Below, piece by piece: positions 13,601 through 25,200 of a DNA stretch of 64,000 bases. How positions within the stretch are numbered: position 1 is the first letter of the stretch; each line of letters begins with the position of its first letter. Below the pieces are notes generated by a model. That model did not search any database and was not told the origin of the DNA. It saw only the letters and a program-made list of their open reading frames with translations. The position numbers and the translations under genes are program-made. Origin of the DNA: Rostratula benghalensis (lineage: Eukaryota; Chordata; Aves; Charadriiformes; Rostratulidae); NCBI GenBank assembly GCA_013399305.1, contig VXAI01000195.1, forward strand, positions 753,955-817,954, read 5' to 3'.

Positions 13601-14910
13601 TTGTGTGAGCCTGGACTCTCTCCTCTTTTCATCTCAGGCGTTTCCTCTGCGCTTCTGTCACTCCAGATCCTCTTTCCTACAGATGGATAATTAGATTTGG
13701 GGTAATACTCCTAATCGGGTCTCACCAGACCGAGTAACAAGACCATGGATACATCTTCATGCCAACAGGGACCACCTTGACCAACATATTGTCCGATTTC
13801 ATTTCTGCATTTTGGGGCAGAATCACGTTATTGGTACATTAACAGGTCTGCAGCCATCCCCCCCACACCAGGCTCCCACTGCTCCTCATCTGTTTCCAAC
13901 TGATGAACAACTACTTTATAGCTCAATTTTTTTGTTACTAGTCTTCAACCACCCAGCTGTGCATTTTATCACCCAGAATTTAATTCTGTTTTCTGTTGTT
14001 ATTGCTTTTTCTAATAACAGGTTTCTTTTCAGACTCAATTTGCCTGCAAATTCTCACCCAAGAGTGACCGTTAAGGGAAGTCCACCACTGACCTTTTTTT
14101 CTGCCCCATACTTCTCCCTTGAAAGCTTTCCATGGTCACTTCCCCCTTGGTCAGTCCTAAACCCTCGCTTTCTTTGCTAACAATTCAGTGAAGTGCTGCT
14201 TGAGGCTGCAACAAACAAGAAAGCAAAGGGATTGTAAGGGTTATTTTATTACAAAGAGGGAAAAAAAAAACCCCAAAACCAATAAAACCCCCCAGTAGTT
14301 TTAAACCAGTTCAAACTATTTTGTTTTTTTTTTCAAGTTGCTGGTTTAAATGCTGTTGCTGGTGGATTCTCTCTTCACTTGCTTTCCTGAATTGAACTTT
14401 GAGAGGACTGATTGTAGTCTCCTCATTTCTCAATTTTTTTTTTTCCTTTTTATCTTGCTTTTTTTTTTATTTATTTATTTTTTCCCTGTGGTCTCATCTA
14501 TTCTACATCTCACCACCAGCTCTTTTATTTCGCTCTCTGCAGAGCTGGCCCTCAAGAGGCTGACAGCTGCTGACCCGGAGTGGGTGGCTCGGCTCTCCTT
14601 GCCCCTCACCAGCAGCTACAAGGACAATGTCTTCTCCCCCGACTCCCCACGGTCACCTCAGGATGAAGAAGCCGCGAGGCAGGAGACACCAAGGACCTTT
14701 GAAACCTTTGGCAAAGGTGCTGGGTCTGACTCAAGCACCGCTGGGACGAGACTGGCCAGCACTTTCCTTTCAGAAATGAGCACCCTCTTTGAAATGATCT
14801 TGTCCCAGAAGGCCCAAGTCCACAACGAAACAGGCTCGGGGCTTCTGCGGCAGCTGTCAGCGCGTGGTGGGAAGAGCCTGGAGCTGGAAGATGGTGCTCC
14901 TGTTCTGTAG
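4888..14910 (+). CDS. PCDH12: Protocadherin-12 (PCDH12), four coding exons
   Basis: Coding exons are 4888-7698, 8257-8354, 9411-9562 and 14543-14910. They join in frame (phases 0, 2, 1) into a protein of 1142 residues; human PCDH12 has 1184. PCDH12 (VE-cadherin-2) is a single-pass, calcium-dependent homophilic adhesion protein of endothelial junctions and trophoblast. Visible features are a signal peptide, cadherin linkers DINDN/DSNDN/DVNDN/DQNDN at residues 126, 235, 343, 451 and 556, a sixth repeat, a membrane span at about 714-737 followed by basic RKKEKK, and a cytoplasmic tail. The tail blocks [15 protein letters not shown]-like [33 protein letters not shown] and [16 protein letters not shown] identify PCDH12 rather than clustered or delta protocadherins. 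The C terminus stops about 30 residues earlier than the human protein. It is convergent with DELE1, as in human. Confidence 0.97.
7699..8256 (+). other. PCDH12: PCDH12 intron 1
   Basis: 558 bases including the 35 Ns. The donor GTAGGA and the acceptor TTACAG are canonical. The sequence is C/G-homopolymer rich (a run of about ten C near 7745, polyG beside the gap). The exon 1 frame reads on into the intron until 7881, which is not coding. Confidence 0.85.
8132..8166. other. Assembly gap (35 N)
   Basis: Run of N inside PCDH12 intron 1, bordered on both sides by G runs. The flanks suggest a GC-rich segment that was hard to sequence. The true length may differ from 35. Confidence 0.99.
8257..8354 (+). 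CDS. PCDH12: PCDH12 exon 2
   Basis: 98 bases encoding [16 protein letters not shown] and about 16 further residues, one of the best conserved blocks of the PCDH12 cytoplasmic tail. Acceptor TTACAG|CAA and donor AGCAG|GTAAGG. It begins in phase 0 and ends after two bases of an Arg codon. Confidence 0.95.
8508..9033 (-). mobile_element. CR1 LINE 3' fragment in PCDH12 intron 2
   Basis: Antisense CR1 copy. The 3' tip (reading ATCACAGAATCACAGA on the + strand) is at about 8510-8527, followed by the reverse complement of the CR1 3' region. It ends near GTGCTCCAGGTGGGGTC at about 9033. Severely 5'-truncated and non-coding. Confidence 0.9.
9411..9562 (+). CDS. PCDH12: PCDH12 exon 3
   Basis: 152 bases. 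The first base completes an Arg codon, and the exon ends one base into a Glu codon at GCAG|GTGAGG. The acceptor is CTGGCAG. It encodes an acidic segment and [19 protein letters not shown], which corresponds to the human DLSVKQLLEEELSSLLDP block. Confidence 0.93.
9563..12301 (+). other. PCDH12: PCDH12 intron 3, first part
   Basis: No exon seen. Around 10150-10250 the wording (ACCAGAATTGTGCAGTGCTT) resembles the antisense of an old CR1/L3-like LINE, too eroded to delimit. The remainder looks unique. Confidence 0.45.
12302..12778 (-). mobile_element. CR1 LINE 3' fragment in PCDH12 intron 3
   Basis: Antisense CR1 copy starting at the CAGAATCCCAGAACGATA tip and running through the reverse complement of the GAGGAGAGGCTGAGGGACT block at about 12672-12690. 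5'-truncated, no coding capacity. Confidence 0.88.
12779..14542 (+). other. PCDH12: PCDH12 intron 3, last part
   Basis: No exon seen. The end of the intron is strongly T-rich (14340-14500), with long T runs before the exon 4 acceptor CTCTGCAG. Weak resemblance to an antisense old LINE near 13660-13740 could not be confirmed. Confidence 0.5.
14543..14910 (+). CDS. PCDH12: PCDH12 exon 4 (C terminus and stop)
   Basis: 368 coding bases from acceptor CTCTGCAG to TAG at 14908-14910. It encodes [48 protein letters not shown] and LLRQLSARG, each with a clear human PCDH12 counterpart. The protein ends soon after [11 protein letters not shown], so the serine-rich end of the human protein is absent. 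Confidence 0.95.
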
Positions 14911-15499
14911 GCAGCTCAGTGGCTGCCAGGAGGAGATAAAGAGTCAGACAGAGCTGCTTTCTGTGTTTGGGGTGCACACGTGTGCTTTAACAGGGTCACT
15001 GCATCATCCATATGGACACTGATCAACACAGGTGGTTTTTTTTTTTTTCTTCCTTTGCTTCTCCCCATCAAGTTTCTCCACAACTGATTTCACCTTGTTT
15101 AGTTCCCTTCTGCCTGTTCTGTCCTCCCTAGCTTTCCTCCTCTCCTGCCTTCATCCTTCACCATACCATCGCACTCACAACAGCAGGGGGGTTCTCTCCT
15201 CCCAGGACTTGGGTGATGAGGGACTGTTAAATTAAGCAAATAACACAGCAACAACATTGCAACATGGACAGCTACACCCACATGAGTATAGACTGTGCAT
15301 CACAGGTGATAAAATACTGCAGTCGTGGACTCTGCACCGTGCTGAGAGTTGGGCTCCAGGATCTCAGTTCTTACTTAAATAATTTTTTTTTTTGTTTTCT
15401 CTAACGCTACCATCTCTGGAGCAAGGTGCACTATAGGTGACACAATAATGTTGCCTGAAATGGCAACTTGGCAAGGGAGGTCTGCCCATTGTCTCCCAG

Positions 15500-15600
15500 A
15501 ATGATTTATGATTATGATATGATAGGATACGGAGTTGGAAGGGAGCTCTGGAGATCACCTAGCCCAACCCCCAGTCCCAGTGATCCTTTCAGGTTTTGCA
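15500..15600 (-). mobile_element. Possible CR1 3' tip
   Basis: The phrase GGAGTTGGAAGGGAGCTCTG, followed by GATCACCTAGCCCAACCC, matches the antisense wording of a CR1 3' end. The adjoining sequence is too diverged to extend the call. Confidence 0.4.
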
Positions 15601-15984
15601 GTTCTACCACTGAACTCAGCATTTTGTAGAACACCCCCAAAATCAGCACTTCTGCTCTGGCATCTCTGCTCTGGCTGCACAAGGTGCCCACAGTTTCCTT
15701 CCCCGTACTCTCTTTGGAGGCCATGGGATTTTTTGGAGCACGGTCCTTGCTCAGAAGCAGACAGCATATGGCTGGAGTCTTCAGGTGTCTTTGGGTGCTT
15801 ATTCTTGACTTTCGTCTTTACTGTTGAGTTGAAAAGGGACAGACAGCACGACCCAGCAGAGCATCTATCTCAAGGTTGTCCTACCTGTGTCCCTTTCCTG
15901 TGCACCTAGAGGTGCCAGGGCCCTGCTTTTAGCATGCACAGACACAAACCACTGCAGCCCAGTCGTAGATATAATTTAAAGTGG

Positions 15985-15990
15985 AATAAA
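15985..15990 (+). terminator. PCDH12: Candidate PCDH12 polyadenylation signal
   Basis: Canonical AATAAA about 1.1 kb after the stop codon. Cleavage would fall near 16000-16015. Confidence 0.35.
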
Positions 15991-16005
15991 TCCTAAACTT
16001 ATCCC

Positions 16006-17327
16006 TTCCTGTTGCTCTTGGGACCAAGGGGCAAAAGCAACAGCGTAAGATTTCCCCAGGAGGGTTCTTTAATATTCAAAATATCCCCCATTGCATTTGG
16101 AGTTTCTGAAGTGCTTTAGATGATCCCTTCTCTGCCAATAATCTCCACCAGCAGGTTTGCCTCGGCCTGCTGGTGCTGCCCTGCTGCTCACAGAAACATC
16201 CTGCTGCTTTGTTTCACAAACAAAAACAGGCTCTTGCACCAAAACAACGAGAGTGAGCCAAATTCTAACCGAGATGCAGCTGTGCAAATCAGGAGGGAGG
16301 TGTAGCAGTGTCCGGGCAGCTCTGCGGGATTCCTCTGCGCCTTGGGAACACACACAGGGGACAAACACGTGGCATAACCTCACATCTTCCTCGGGAAAGT
16401 TACTTTGATGTGCCTCTCAAAGGACATTCTTTACACAAAAACACACGGGGATGTATTTAAAGACTAAAAAGGAGGCAAATTCCCCTCTCGGTTCAATTTC
16501 CTGATTCTCCCCCAACCCTTACCCCTGGTCCTTTCCTGACCGAGGCGGTGCGTAAGGCCGCTGTGGATTATCCCAGAATAGGAAATCCACCCCAGGAATT
16601 TCCCGCTAATTGTATCCTGCTTGATAAAGGAAATGGTCTAAGAAAGTCTGGCCCTGGCAGAGAGAGAGAGAGAGAGAGAGAGACCAGGCTAGAACAATCG
16701 GAGGTGTGGAGCTCTGTCTGTGCCCCTCCCTTGCTGAACGGAGGCAGCAGCAAGTTCAGGATGGGGCCAGTGCCTTTGTTTTTCAGAGCCCGACCTACAT
16801 CCAGGAAGCTGGATGCTTTGTACAGATGCCCTCGAACCAGTATAAACTGGTGTGGCCAAACCTCTTTTTTTTTTCCAGATTCAGCTGCCCTGGTGGGAGA
16901 AATGATTGCACCCACTGCCTGAGAACTGTTGCTGCCAGCTGTGAGCATCTCTTATCCACTTCCACGGGTGTTATAATGAGCTCGTGTGCTTAGCAAAGAC
17001 GCTTAGTACAAATTTTGAAGCAAACCTTGCTCACTGCCACCGACAGGGGTGAATCTACCTAAGGGTGCAGCTCAGAGCTGGAGGAGGTATAGCTGGGAAC
17101 AAAGGACACCACCAACAGTGCAGGATGGCTGAAGAGAGCCGTTATTCTCACCAGTGTAGGTGGACCCATAAGCCACATCCTGCAGGAATCATCAGAATTC
17201 ACTCTCTTGCTAGTACAGGTTTAAAAAGCAGATTAAACTGCCAGAACACCAAGATTGTGCTGGTAAAAGAGCCACTAACGTTGAAGTGAGACCAAGTTGC
17301 CTCAGAGGGTACAGGCCAGGCCTGTCC
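16006..17327. other. Intergenic, PCDH12 to DELE1
   Basis: Unique-looking sequence between the convergent genes. It has no supported exon. It includes a short GA microsatellite. Confidence 0.45.
16659..16683. repeat. (AG)n microsatellite
   Basis: About twelve AG units in an otherwise non-repetitive stretch. Confidence 0.95.
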
Positions 17328-17880
17328 CAGAATCCTAGAATTTTCATGGTTGGAAGGGACCTTTGGGATCACTGAGTCCAGCCATAAACAAACAAACAAA
17401 CTAAAAAAAAAAACACCCAAACAAACAAAAAAACCAAAACCCCACCAAAAAAGACCCCATCCACAGCAACAACCACCACACCCAACAATCTCAGCCACTG
17501 GAGCATGCCCTGAAGTGCCACATCTACACCTTCCTGACATCCCTCCAGGGATGGTGACTCCATCACCTCCCTGGGCAGGCTGTTCCAGTGCCTGACCACT
17601 CTCTCAGTCAAGTCATTCTTCCTGATATCCAGTCTAAACCTTCCCTGCTGGAACTTCAGCCCTTTCTCTCTGGTCCTGTCATCACTCCCTTGGGAGAAGA
17701 GGCCAGCACCCACCTCTCTACACCCTCCTGTCAGATGAAGCTGTAGAGGGCAAGGAGGTCTCCTCTCAGCCTCCTCCAAATTAAACGTGCCAAGTTCCTT
17801 CAGCCTCTCCTCACAGGACTTGTTCTCCAGACCCCTCACCAGGTTGGTGGCTCTCCTCTGGAGTCAGCTGTCAATGTCAC
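17328..17880 (-). mobile_element. CR1 LINE 3' fragment
   Basis: Antisense CR1 with its 3' tip (AGAATCCTAGAATTTTC) at about 17330. An A-rich insertion of AAAC/CAAAA simple sequence interrupts it at about 17385-17460. It ends at the reverse complement of the GAGGAGAGGCTGAAGGA block and the upstream GGTTGGTGGCTCTCCTCTG. Confidence 0.87.
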
Positions 17881-17999
17881 TGTATGGTGGCTTGTAAACC
17901 TCACCAGGGGACCATTGGCAAGATGTGCAAGGGCTACTGGAATTACAGCTCCAAGTCATAGCACTGGGGCATGGTGGGAGTCTACACAGCTCTATACAG

Positions 18000-18792
18000 A
18001 AAGAGAGCAGCATTACAGGCTGGAGAGGTGGCCCAGGCAAACCTCATGAAGTTCAGCCAGGCCAAGTGCAAGGTCTTGCACCTGGGACATGGCAATCCCA
18101 GGCAAAAAATACAGGTTGGGTGGAGAATGGATTGACAGCAACCCCCAGGAGAAGGACTTGGGTGTGATGATGGATGAGAAGCTCAGCATGAGCTGGCAGT
18201 GTGTGCTGGCAGCCCAGAAAGACAACCCCATCCTGGGCTGCACTGAAAGAAGTGTGGCCAGCAGGGTGAGGGGGTGGAGATCTGCCCCTCTGGAGAAACC
18301 CCACCTGGAGCACTGTGTCCAGCTCTGGAGTCCTCAGCACAAAAAGGACAAAGACCTGTTGGAATGGGCCCAGAAGAGGCCACAGAGATGTTCCAAGAGC
18401 TGGAGTCCCTCTGCTGTGAGGACAGGCTGAGAGAGTTGGGGGGGGTTCAGCCTGGAGAAGGCTCCAAGGAGATCTTAGAGCCCCTTCCAGTATCTGAAGG
18501 GAGCTACAGGAGAGATAAAGAGGGATACTTTGTGAGGGAGTAGATTGACAGGATGAGGGGAATGGCTTTAAACTGAAAGAGGAGAGATTGAGATGAGATC
18601 TGGGGAAGAAATTCTTTGGTGTGAGGTTGCTCAGAGAAGCTGTGGCTGCCCCATCCTGGAGGGGTCCCAGGTCAGGTGGGAGGGGGCTTTGAGCAATGTA
18701 GTCTGGTGGGAGGTGTCCCTGCCCATGGTAGGGGGTGAAACTGGATGGCCATTAAGGTCCCTTGTAACCCAAACTATTCTGTGATTCTGTAA
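18000..18792 (+). mobile_element. CR1 LINE 3' fragment, longer copy
   Basis: Sense CR1 that retains part of the ORF2 C-terminal region: GTGCAAGGTCTTGCACCTGG at about 18065, GAGAAGGACTTGGGTGTGAT, then the GAGCACTGTGTCCAGCTCTGG block. It ends in AACTATTCTGTGATTCTGT at about 18772-18790. Frames are broken. With the preceding antisense copy it forms an inverted pair. Confidence 0.87.
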
Positions 18793-18856
18793 GAAACATC
18801 CTCATATAGGAAGGTAGGACCCCAGACGACATAGTGGGGTAGGAGATATCTCATGG

Positions 18857-18862
18857 TTTATT
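18857..18862 (-). terminator. DELE1: Candidate DELE1 polyadenylation signal
   Basis: TTTATT on the + strand, so AATAAA on the - strand. It lies 146 bases past the proposed DELE1 stop codon, a plausible short 3' UTR that supports the terminal exon call. Confidence 0.5.
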
Positions 18863-19007
18863 CTCAAACCCCCAGTATTTAAAAATGGCTGCTGTTCCAT
18901 CAACAGAAAGCTTTCTCTTTCCACTCTCTGCCAGCCTGCCTCCAGCTCCACACAGACCAAGGAAGGCTGCCTTCCTTTCTGCCTGTATGTTTTACTTACT
19001 GACTGCT

Positions 19008-19276
19008 TTAAAAAGGCTCCAAACACTGGAGTTCCAGCGGCTTTGCCCTGTTTCCAAGGGCATGGCTCCATCTTGTGCCACTGAGCATCATCATGTGGAG
19101 TCCATCGGCGCTCCAGGAGTGGGGCAGGGTGAGGGCAGACTGTCTTGTATGGGTGAAGGCAGGTTGCCTTGGCTGGGTGGCACGAAGACCCGCAGACACA
19201 CGCTCAACAGCCCAGAAACAGGGGGTAGAAGAAGAGGCTCTCATTCTGGAGGGGAAGGGATGCTTTGTTTGCACAT
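19008..19276 (-). CDS. DELE1: Candidate DELE1 last exon (C terminus)
   Basis: On the - strand a TACTTTCAG acceptor precedes 19276. The first two bases complete the codon left open by the 20077 exon (G + AT = Asp). The frame then stays open for 88 residues to TAA at 19008-19010. The Ser-rich start (RASSSTPC) and an LPHSWS segment recall SSPSLC and LPHASS in the human C terminus, but the match is weak. An AATAAA follows at 18862-18857. If wrong, the preceding exon would read through to a stop at 20027. Confidence 0.45.
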
Positions 19277-22200
19277 CTGAAAGTACATTAAAACGTGATA
19301 TTAATGGCACATTGTGCTACGGGAATGGCTTCTCCACTTCATAAAATCATAGAATTATCTGGGTTGGAAGGGACCTTTCAGACCATTAAGGGAACACTGA
19401 TAAAAACCACCACTAACCCATGTTCCTCAGCACCACGTCTGCCTGGCTTTTAAATACCGCCAGGGATGGTGACTCCACCACTTCCCTGAGCAGCCTCTTC
19501 CAATGCATAATAACCCTTTCAGCGCAGAAATTTTTCCAATATTCACCGTAAACCTCCCCTGGCACAACTCTGGCCATTCACTCTTGTCCCATCATCTGAT
19601 CCTTGGGAGAAGAGATTGACCTCCCCCCCTGGCTACACCCTCCTTTCAGGGAGTTGTAGAGAGCCATAAGGTCTCCCCTCAGCCTCCTTTTCTCCAGGCT
19701 GAACACCCCCAGCTCCCTCAGCTGCTCCTCACAAGACTTGTGCTTCAGCCCCCCCGCCCCAGCTCCATTGCCCTTCTCTGGACTTGCTCCAGCACCTCAA
19801 TGTCCCTCCAGTCCTGAGGGGCCCAAAACTGTACACAATACTTGAAGTGGGGCCTCACCAGTACCCAGCACAGGGGGACAATCACTGCCTGAAAAAAAAA
19901 GCTGGTAGGATTGGAAAGAACTGAACAGTAAAAGTGCTCCCTTCCCTTCAGTCAAAAGGGCTCCTTTTTGCCATGGCCCTGCACTACCCCTCCTCCCCTG
20001 CCCATATGGGGCCCACTTTTCTGGGGTCACTCCACAACACAGTCCCGCACACCCTCCTTCCCCACCCCCACGGTACCTTCCACCTCCTCTTCTAACACTT
20101 GCAGTCTCTCCCGGGCTTTCCTGTTCCCCACAGCAGCTGCCTGTTGGTAGTGTTTCATCGCTTCTGCCAGGTTCTGCTGCACTCCAAGGCCCTTCTCATA
20201 GCAAACGCCCACGTGGTACCTGCTTTGGGCATCCTAGCCCCAGAAGAAATCACAGCCCCACACAAGTGACGACAGCACAAGAAAGGAGGACAGAGAGTCT
20301 TTAACACCTTCTTTTAAAGTTTACTGCTCTATCTTTGGTCACCTTCTTTAAAGTTTACTCCTCTATATCCTCTGACCAGATTTTCAGTCATTGAGTCCTT
20401 CTGACTCTCACTGATTTCCCTTTGACATCCAGCTCCGTGTCATGGGAGCACAGGAACTGTCCATATGGAGCATCCCAATTGTTTCAGGGGTCAGAGCAAA
20501 GAGGACTTTGGCAGCGGTGACTGAACCCACATTCTGATCACACACTGCTACACACAACTCTTGTGAAAATATAACAAATGCCAGAGAGGCACTTGCAGCC
20601 AAAGGTTGGAAGGTTCCCATTGGCAGCATCAGGCCTTCAACACAACAGTGTACCCCTATCTCGCTTTGGCCCACCTAATTGTATTTCAGAAGAATTCTCC
20701 AGCAGCAGAAATGAACTCAATCAAGTAAGTGCTAGAGAAAATGCACTCAAAACTACTCAGACCTAAGCAACTGCTGGGAGCGAACCAGAAAGTAGAGGAT
20801 GTTGCTGTAGATTGGTCTGTGAAGCCAAAGCCAAAGCCAAACCCAAATCCAAACCCGTGATATATTTACATGTTGGCCAAGCACTTCATCTTTGAGGTCC
20901 AACAGGAGGCAAAGGGAGTCACAGAGAACAAGGAAGCAAGAAGACAATGGTCCTGAAGGCATCAAGAAGACAGCAACGGCTAGTGCTCACCCAGACCTTT
21001 GCCAGCAAAAAAAGGCAGCAACATAACTCGAAGAGTACAATTGCCAGAATATAATCTAAACAAGGCTTTGCAAAAAAAAAAAAAAAAAAAAAAAAGAAAT
21101 GAGAAAAAAAGGGGAAAAAGAGAACAGAACATATTGCAAGCATTGCTGTCTGGGATGTAGCCGGTATAGGAAAGCAAAGAACTCAATGAGTGGGTGCTTT
21201 GCAAAATGCTGCATGTCTCAGTTTATGACAGCAATAAACTTATTTAGAGACGAGATAAACAAGTTGCAGGATTGGCCCTTCACATGTGACAAGCTACAGG
21301 GTTAAATAAGTATGAAGCATTCCACTAGCCATCTCTTGCATGGTGAGCACCTCAAAGACAAGACCACGAGGAGAAGCACGGCCAAATTAGCACGGCGTGA
21401 CTGCAATGTACTCTGAAATCTGAAGGTCAGACTCAGCTCTCCAGCAACACTCTTTAATATGGATTTTATATGCCATGGTTGCACGTATAAAATAAGTGAG
21501 GCTAAAAAGTGGCAACCGAAGTAAAAAACAGTTATCTGAAGCATCTGGAAGAACACTTGTCTGAGTTCCCTGAGACAACCTGAGAGAGAAACACTGAACC
21601 CATGACTTTTTGTGCCTGTTTTCCTTTTTTTGGAGTTATAGCTAAACGATGCCATCCTTGCTTAGTATTCTCTTAAGCAACTAAACACAGATTCATACTC
21701 CAGGGTAACAGTAAAAGAAGATATTCCTGGAGCCCTTCTCCCAGGAGAACATGTGGAGGTTACATCCCCGGGAACCTAGGCACATGGATGTGTCACCAAG
21801 GATGAGGCTGGGGCACATCCACAGCCAATATCCAGGGAGAAGCAGAGATAGGGAAAGATGACCAGGTTCTGAGAATGGTCATGGCTAAAACATGCAAAAC
21901 ACTGATCTGCTGGGGGGTACCCCTGGGACCTGCAGCTACCTGCTAGATTGTCCATTGTTAAGTGCTTACAGGCGTTCAGTAAATGACAATCACCTATTTA
22001 ATGAGATAATTCATTGTTATTATCGTGCAGCAATTGCATCTGACATCAGGCTGGAAGAAAGGAGTCAGTGATGCAGCTTATGAGAGATCATACTGTGTTA
22101 TGATGTCTGAGCTACTGTGGATTGGTAGGTCCAGTTCCACCAGCGATCTGATAGTGTCTAGATTCTTAAAAGTGCGTGAAGACTGAAGCAGCTAGCTTTG

Positions 22201-25200
22201 CAAGTGATGTAATGTCATTCAGAGTGATCAAATTTACTGTAAATAATTAATTCAAGAAGATCTCACAAGACTGAGAATGGGCAACACAATCACAGAGGAA
22301 ACTTAGTGTTGACAAATGCACAGTTGTGCCCATAGAAAGAAATTTGTGAGTCACTGTGATAGTTCCCTGAAAGCACCAAGTCCCTCAGTAGCGGGCAAAA
22401 GGGCAAACAATATTAAGAATTCTTGAAAGGGAAAACAGAACAAAGCAGAGGATCTCATTATGTCAGATCCCTGGCACACCTCCACCCTAAATCTGGTTTT
22501 AGTCCAGGCATCTTTTTAGGCCAATGGCATCCTGGGGTGCATCAGGAAGAGTGTGACCAGCAGGTCAAGGGAGGTCATCCTCCCCCTCTGCCCTGCCCCG
22601 GAGACGCCCCATCTAGAGGACTGTGTCCAGTTCTGGGCTCCCCATTTCCAGACAGACAGGGAACTGCTGGAGAAGGTGCAGCAAAGGGCTACAAAGAAGA
22701 TGAGGCGCCTGGAGCATCTCTCTTAAAAGGAAATGCTGAGGGACTTGCGTCCTTTTAGGCTGGAGAAGAGAAGGCCGAGGGGGGAATCTGATCAACACCT
22801 TGAAATACTTCAAGGGTGGGTATCAGGAGGATGGGGTCAGTCTTTTTTCAGTGGTGCCCTCTGACAGGGCAAGAGAGAACGGGGCACAAACTTGACCATA
22901 AGGAGTTCCACCTCAACATGAAGAGGGACTTCTTTCCTGTGAGGGTGGCAGAGCCCTAGAAAAAGCATCCCAGAGAGGTGGTGGAGTCTCCATCTCTGGA
23001 GACATTCAAACCCCACCTGGATGTGTTCCTGTGCAACCTGCTCTGGGTGGACCTGCTCTGGCAGGGGGGTTGGACTGGATGATCTCCAGAAGTCCCTTCC
23101 AACCCTGTATCATTCTCTGATTCTGCGATCTTAAAATATTGAAAGAAGAACTAAAAAGAGGAGAAGAGTGACAAGCAAAATGGAACTACTCAGAGAGACA
23201 AAATAAACTAGCACTCTGCAGCCTGCAAATGAAAAGACTAAAGGGCAAAATAATCAGAAGTATTAGCCAGAAGAAGAGGGAATAGCTATTTGTTATTTCC
23301 CTTCACCCAAAAGCTGTGGGTTAAAATGAAGAAGTCCTTCAGAAGAAAGTTAGCTATTGCAGTGTGGCACGAGCCAAAAACAAGAGAACAACGTTGCAGT
23401 GCTGTAAAGAAACAGAACCATGGGGTGCAGAAACCATGAGGGTTCAGGAGCTGTGGCACTGCCCTTCAAAGAAACAAGCCTGGGTCACCTGGAGAAAGTT
23501 CAACAGCACACAAGAAAATTGTTGGTGACCTAGGCAGCACAATGTGTGAGAATGGACTCAAACAATGGGGGAATGCTGAGAGTCAAGTATTTAAGAACAT
23601 TAAAAGTCCCTTGCAAAGAAATAGAAATAAATTCTCATCCTCTCTACAGAAGGCAAGAAAGAGTGGGCCAGTTTTGAAGAACTGATTCAAGACTGACACA
23701 ACAAAGTTCTCAAACTGATACAGCAGTGAAAGAGTTTGACTGAAGAGGGTGTAGATGCTCCATAACACAGACCTGTAAAATTACACTTGATGAGTATAAA
23801 CACAGGTGCTACAAGAGTTACTCCAACCCCACAGGGCTGTTTCTACATTCACTTTTTGTGGGGTCTGTGCCTCAGGGCTTATTTCCTCTTCAAGATGCAC
23901 CAACGCTGCACTCTGGCCTTTCAGAAAGTGCAATAAAGTCCCAACACTCACTCCTATCTCAAAGAAGCCCTGATATCTGCCACCTATAACCTGCAACGAG
24001 AGTAATCTGAACAAACTGAGAACAATCATAGTTTACAAAGGCAGTACTTACACCATTGTTTGCTGCCAGCAGCAGGTATTTCAGCCCTCTCTTCTCCTTA
24101 GATTGCAGCCCCCTCAGGTAGAACACTCCAAGATAAGCCTGTGCCTGCAACAAAACCACACTACGCCAATTCACCAGGGTTTTTTTTTTATTACTCTAGT
24201 TCCTTATTTTGCAAGTTGCTCAAACACCAGGGTCACTGCAGCTAGACAGGTGTGTTAATACCCTACTCGCCCAGAGCCCACTGAGAGGAGGAGGGTCTGT
24301 CCTAGGGAAAATCAGTCTGATACTGTACAAACACAAAATAATCACTTTTCACTGGCAGAACTCCACCATACGTGGAGTGCCATCACCACATTAACACCGC
24401 CAGACCCAGAATATAATTTCAGACTGCACTGTGGAAGTCAGAGGCAGAGAACGGCTTCTACTGTCCCTGCTTCCTGGAACAGCATGCTACACGAGATTAC
24501 AGTCACTGCCAGTGACTGCCATTCACAACACAAGATGGCACATGCCTAAATGCATCTCCCAGAGTGGGAAAGGAGGGCAGGGCACACAGATCCACACTGA
24601 TGAATCACCCTGTGAAAGTCACAGATACAAAACCAGGATGTGTTCTTACTTCAAGCAACTCACGCAAGTTCCTCCACCGAACAACCTGGGCTCTCGGAAT
24701 TGAGAGATGAAAACACAGAGCTACATTTTCAACTGTGGGTCAGTTTTCTAATCCAGGTGTCTAATCTAAACTACATGAAAAAAAACCCAACAGCAAAACA
24801 GAGAGCCAACACTGCTGACACTGAGGGTACCTCATTGCCTCCCATGTGCAGGTAGGGCTGTCTGCCCTACACACTCAGTGTATATTTGTCACTGATTCAT
24901 AGATATACATACACACTGTAACTTACAAATATGTATGAAGAATTTTGCTTCCAGTCATAGAATCACAGAATGGTTTGGGTTGGAAGGGACCTTAAAGCCC
25001 ATCCAGTGCCACCCCCTGCCCTGGGCAGGGACACCTCCTACCACCCAGGTTGCTCCAAGCCCCATCCAGCCTGGCCTTGAACCCCTCCAGGGATGGGGCA
25101 GCCACAGCTTCTCTGGGCAACCTGGGCCAGTGCCCCGCCACACTCACAGCAAAGAATTTCTTCCTATTATCTCATCTAAATCTCCCTTCTTTCAATTTAA

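Larger units (their letters stand above)
14911..16005 (+). other. PCDH12: Probable PCDH12 3' UTR
   Basis: The only AATAAA on the + strand in the first kilobase after the stop is at 15985-15990, which would give a 3' UTR of about 1.1 kb. This is inference. A short antisense CR1-like tip may lie inside it at about 15500-15600. Confidence 0.4.
20234..24051 (-). other. DELE1: DELE1 intron between the last two Sel1 exons
   Basis: 3.8 kb. It holds the short repeats above and a young CR1 nested in an old CR1/L3-like LINE (22250-23300). The rest, including 21300-22240 and 23300-24050, shows nothing I recognise. Confidence 0.6.

Noticed and set aside
14350..14542. Open frame upstream of PCDH12 exon 4
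   Set aside because: T-rich pyrimidine tract of the acceptor, not coding.
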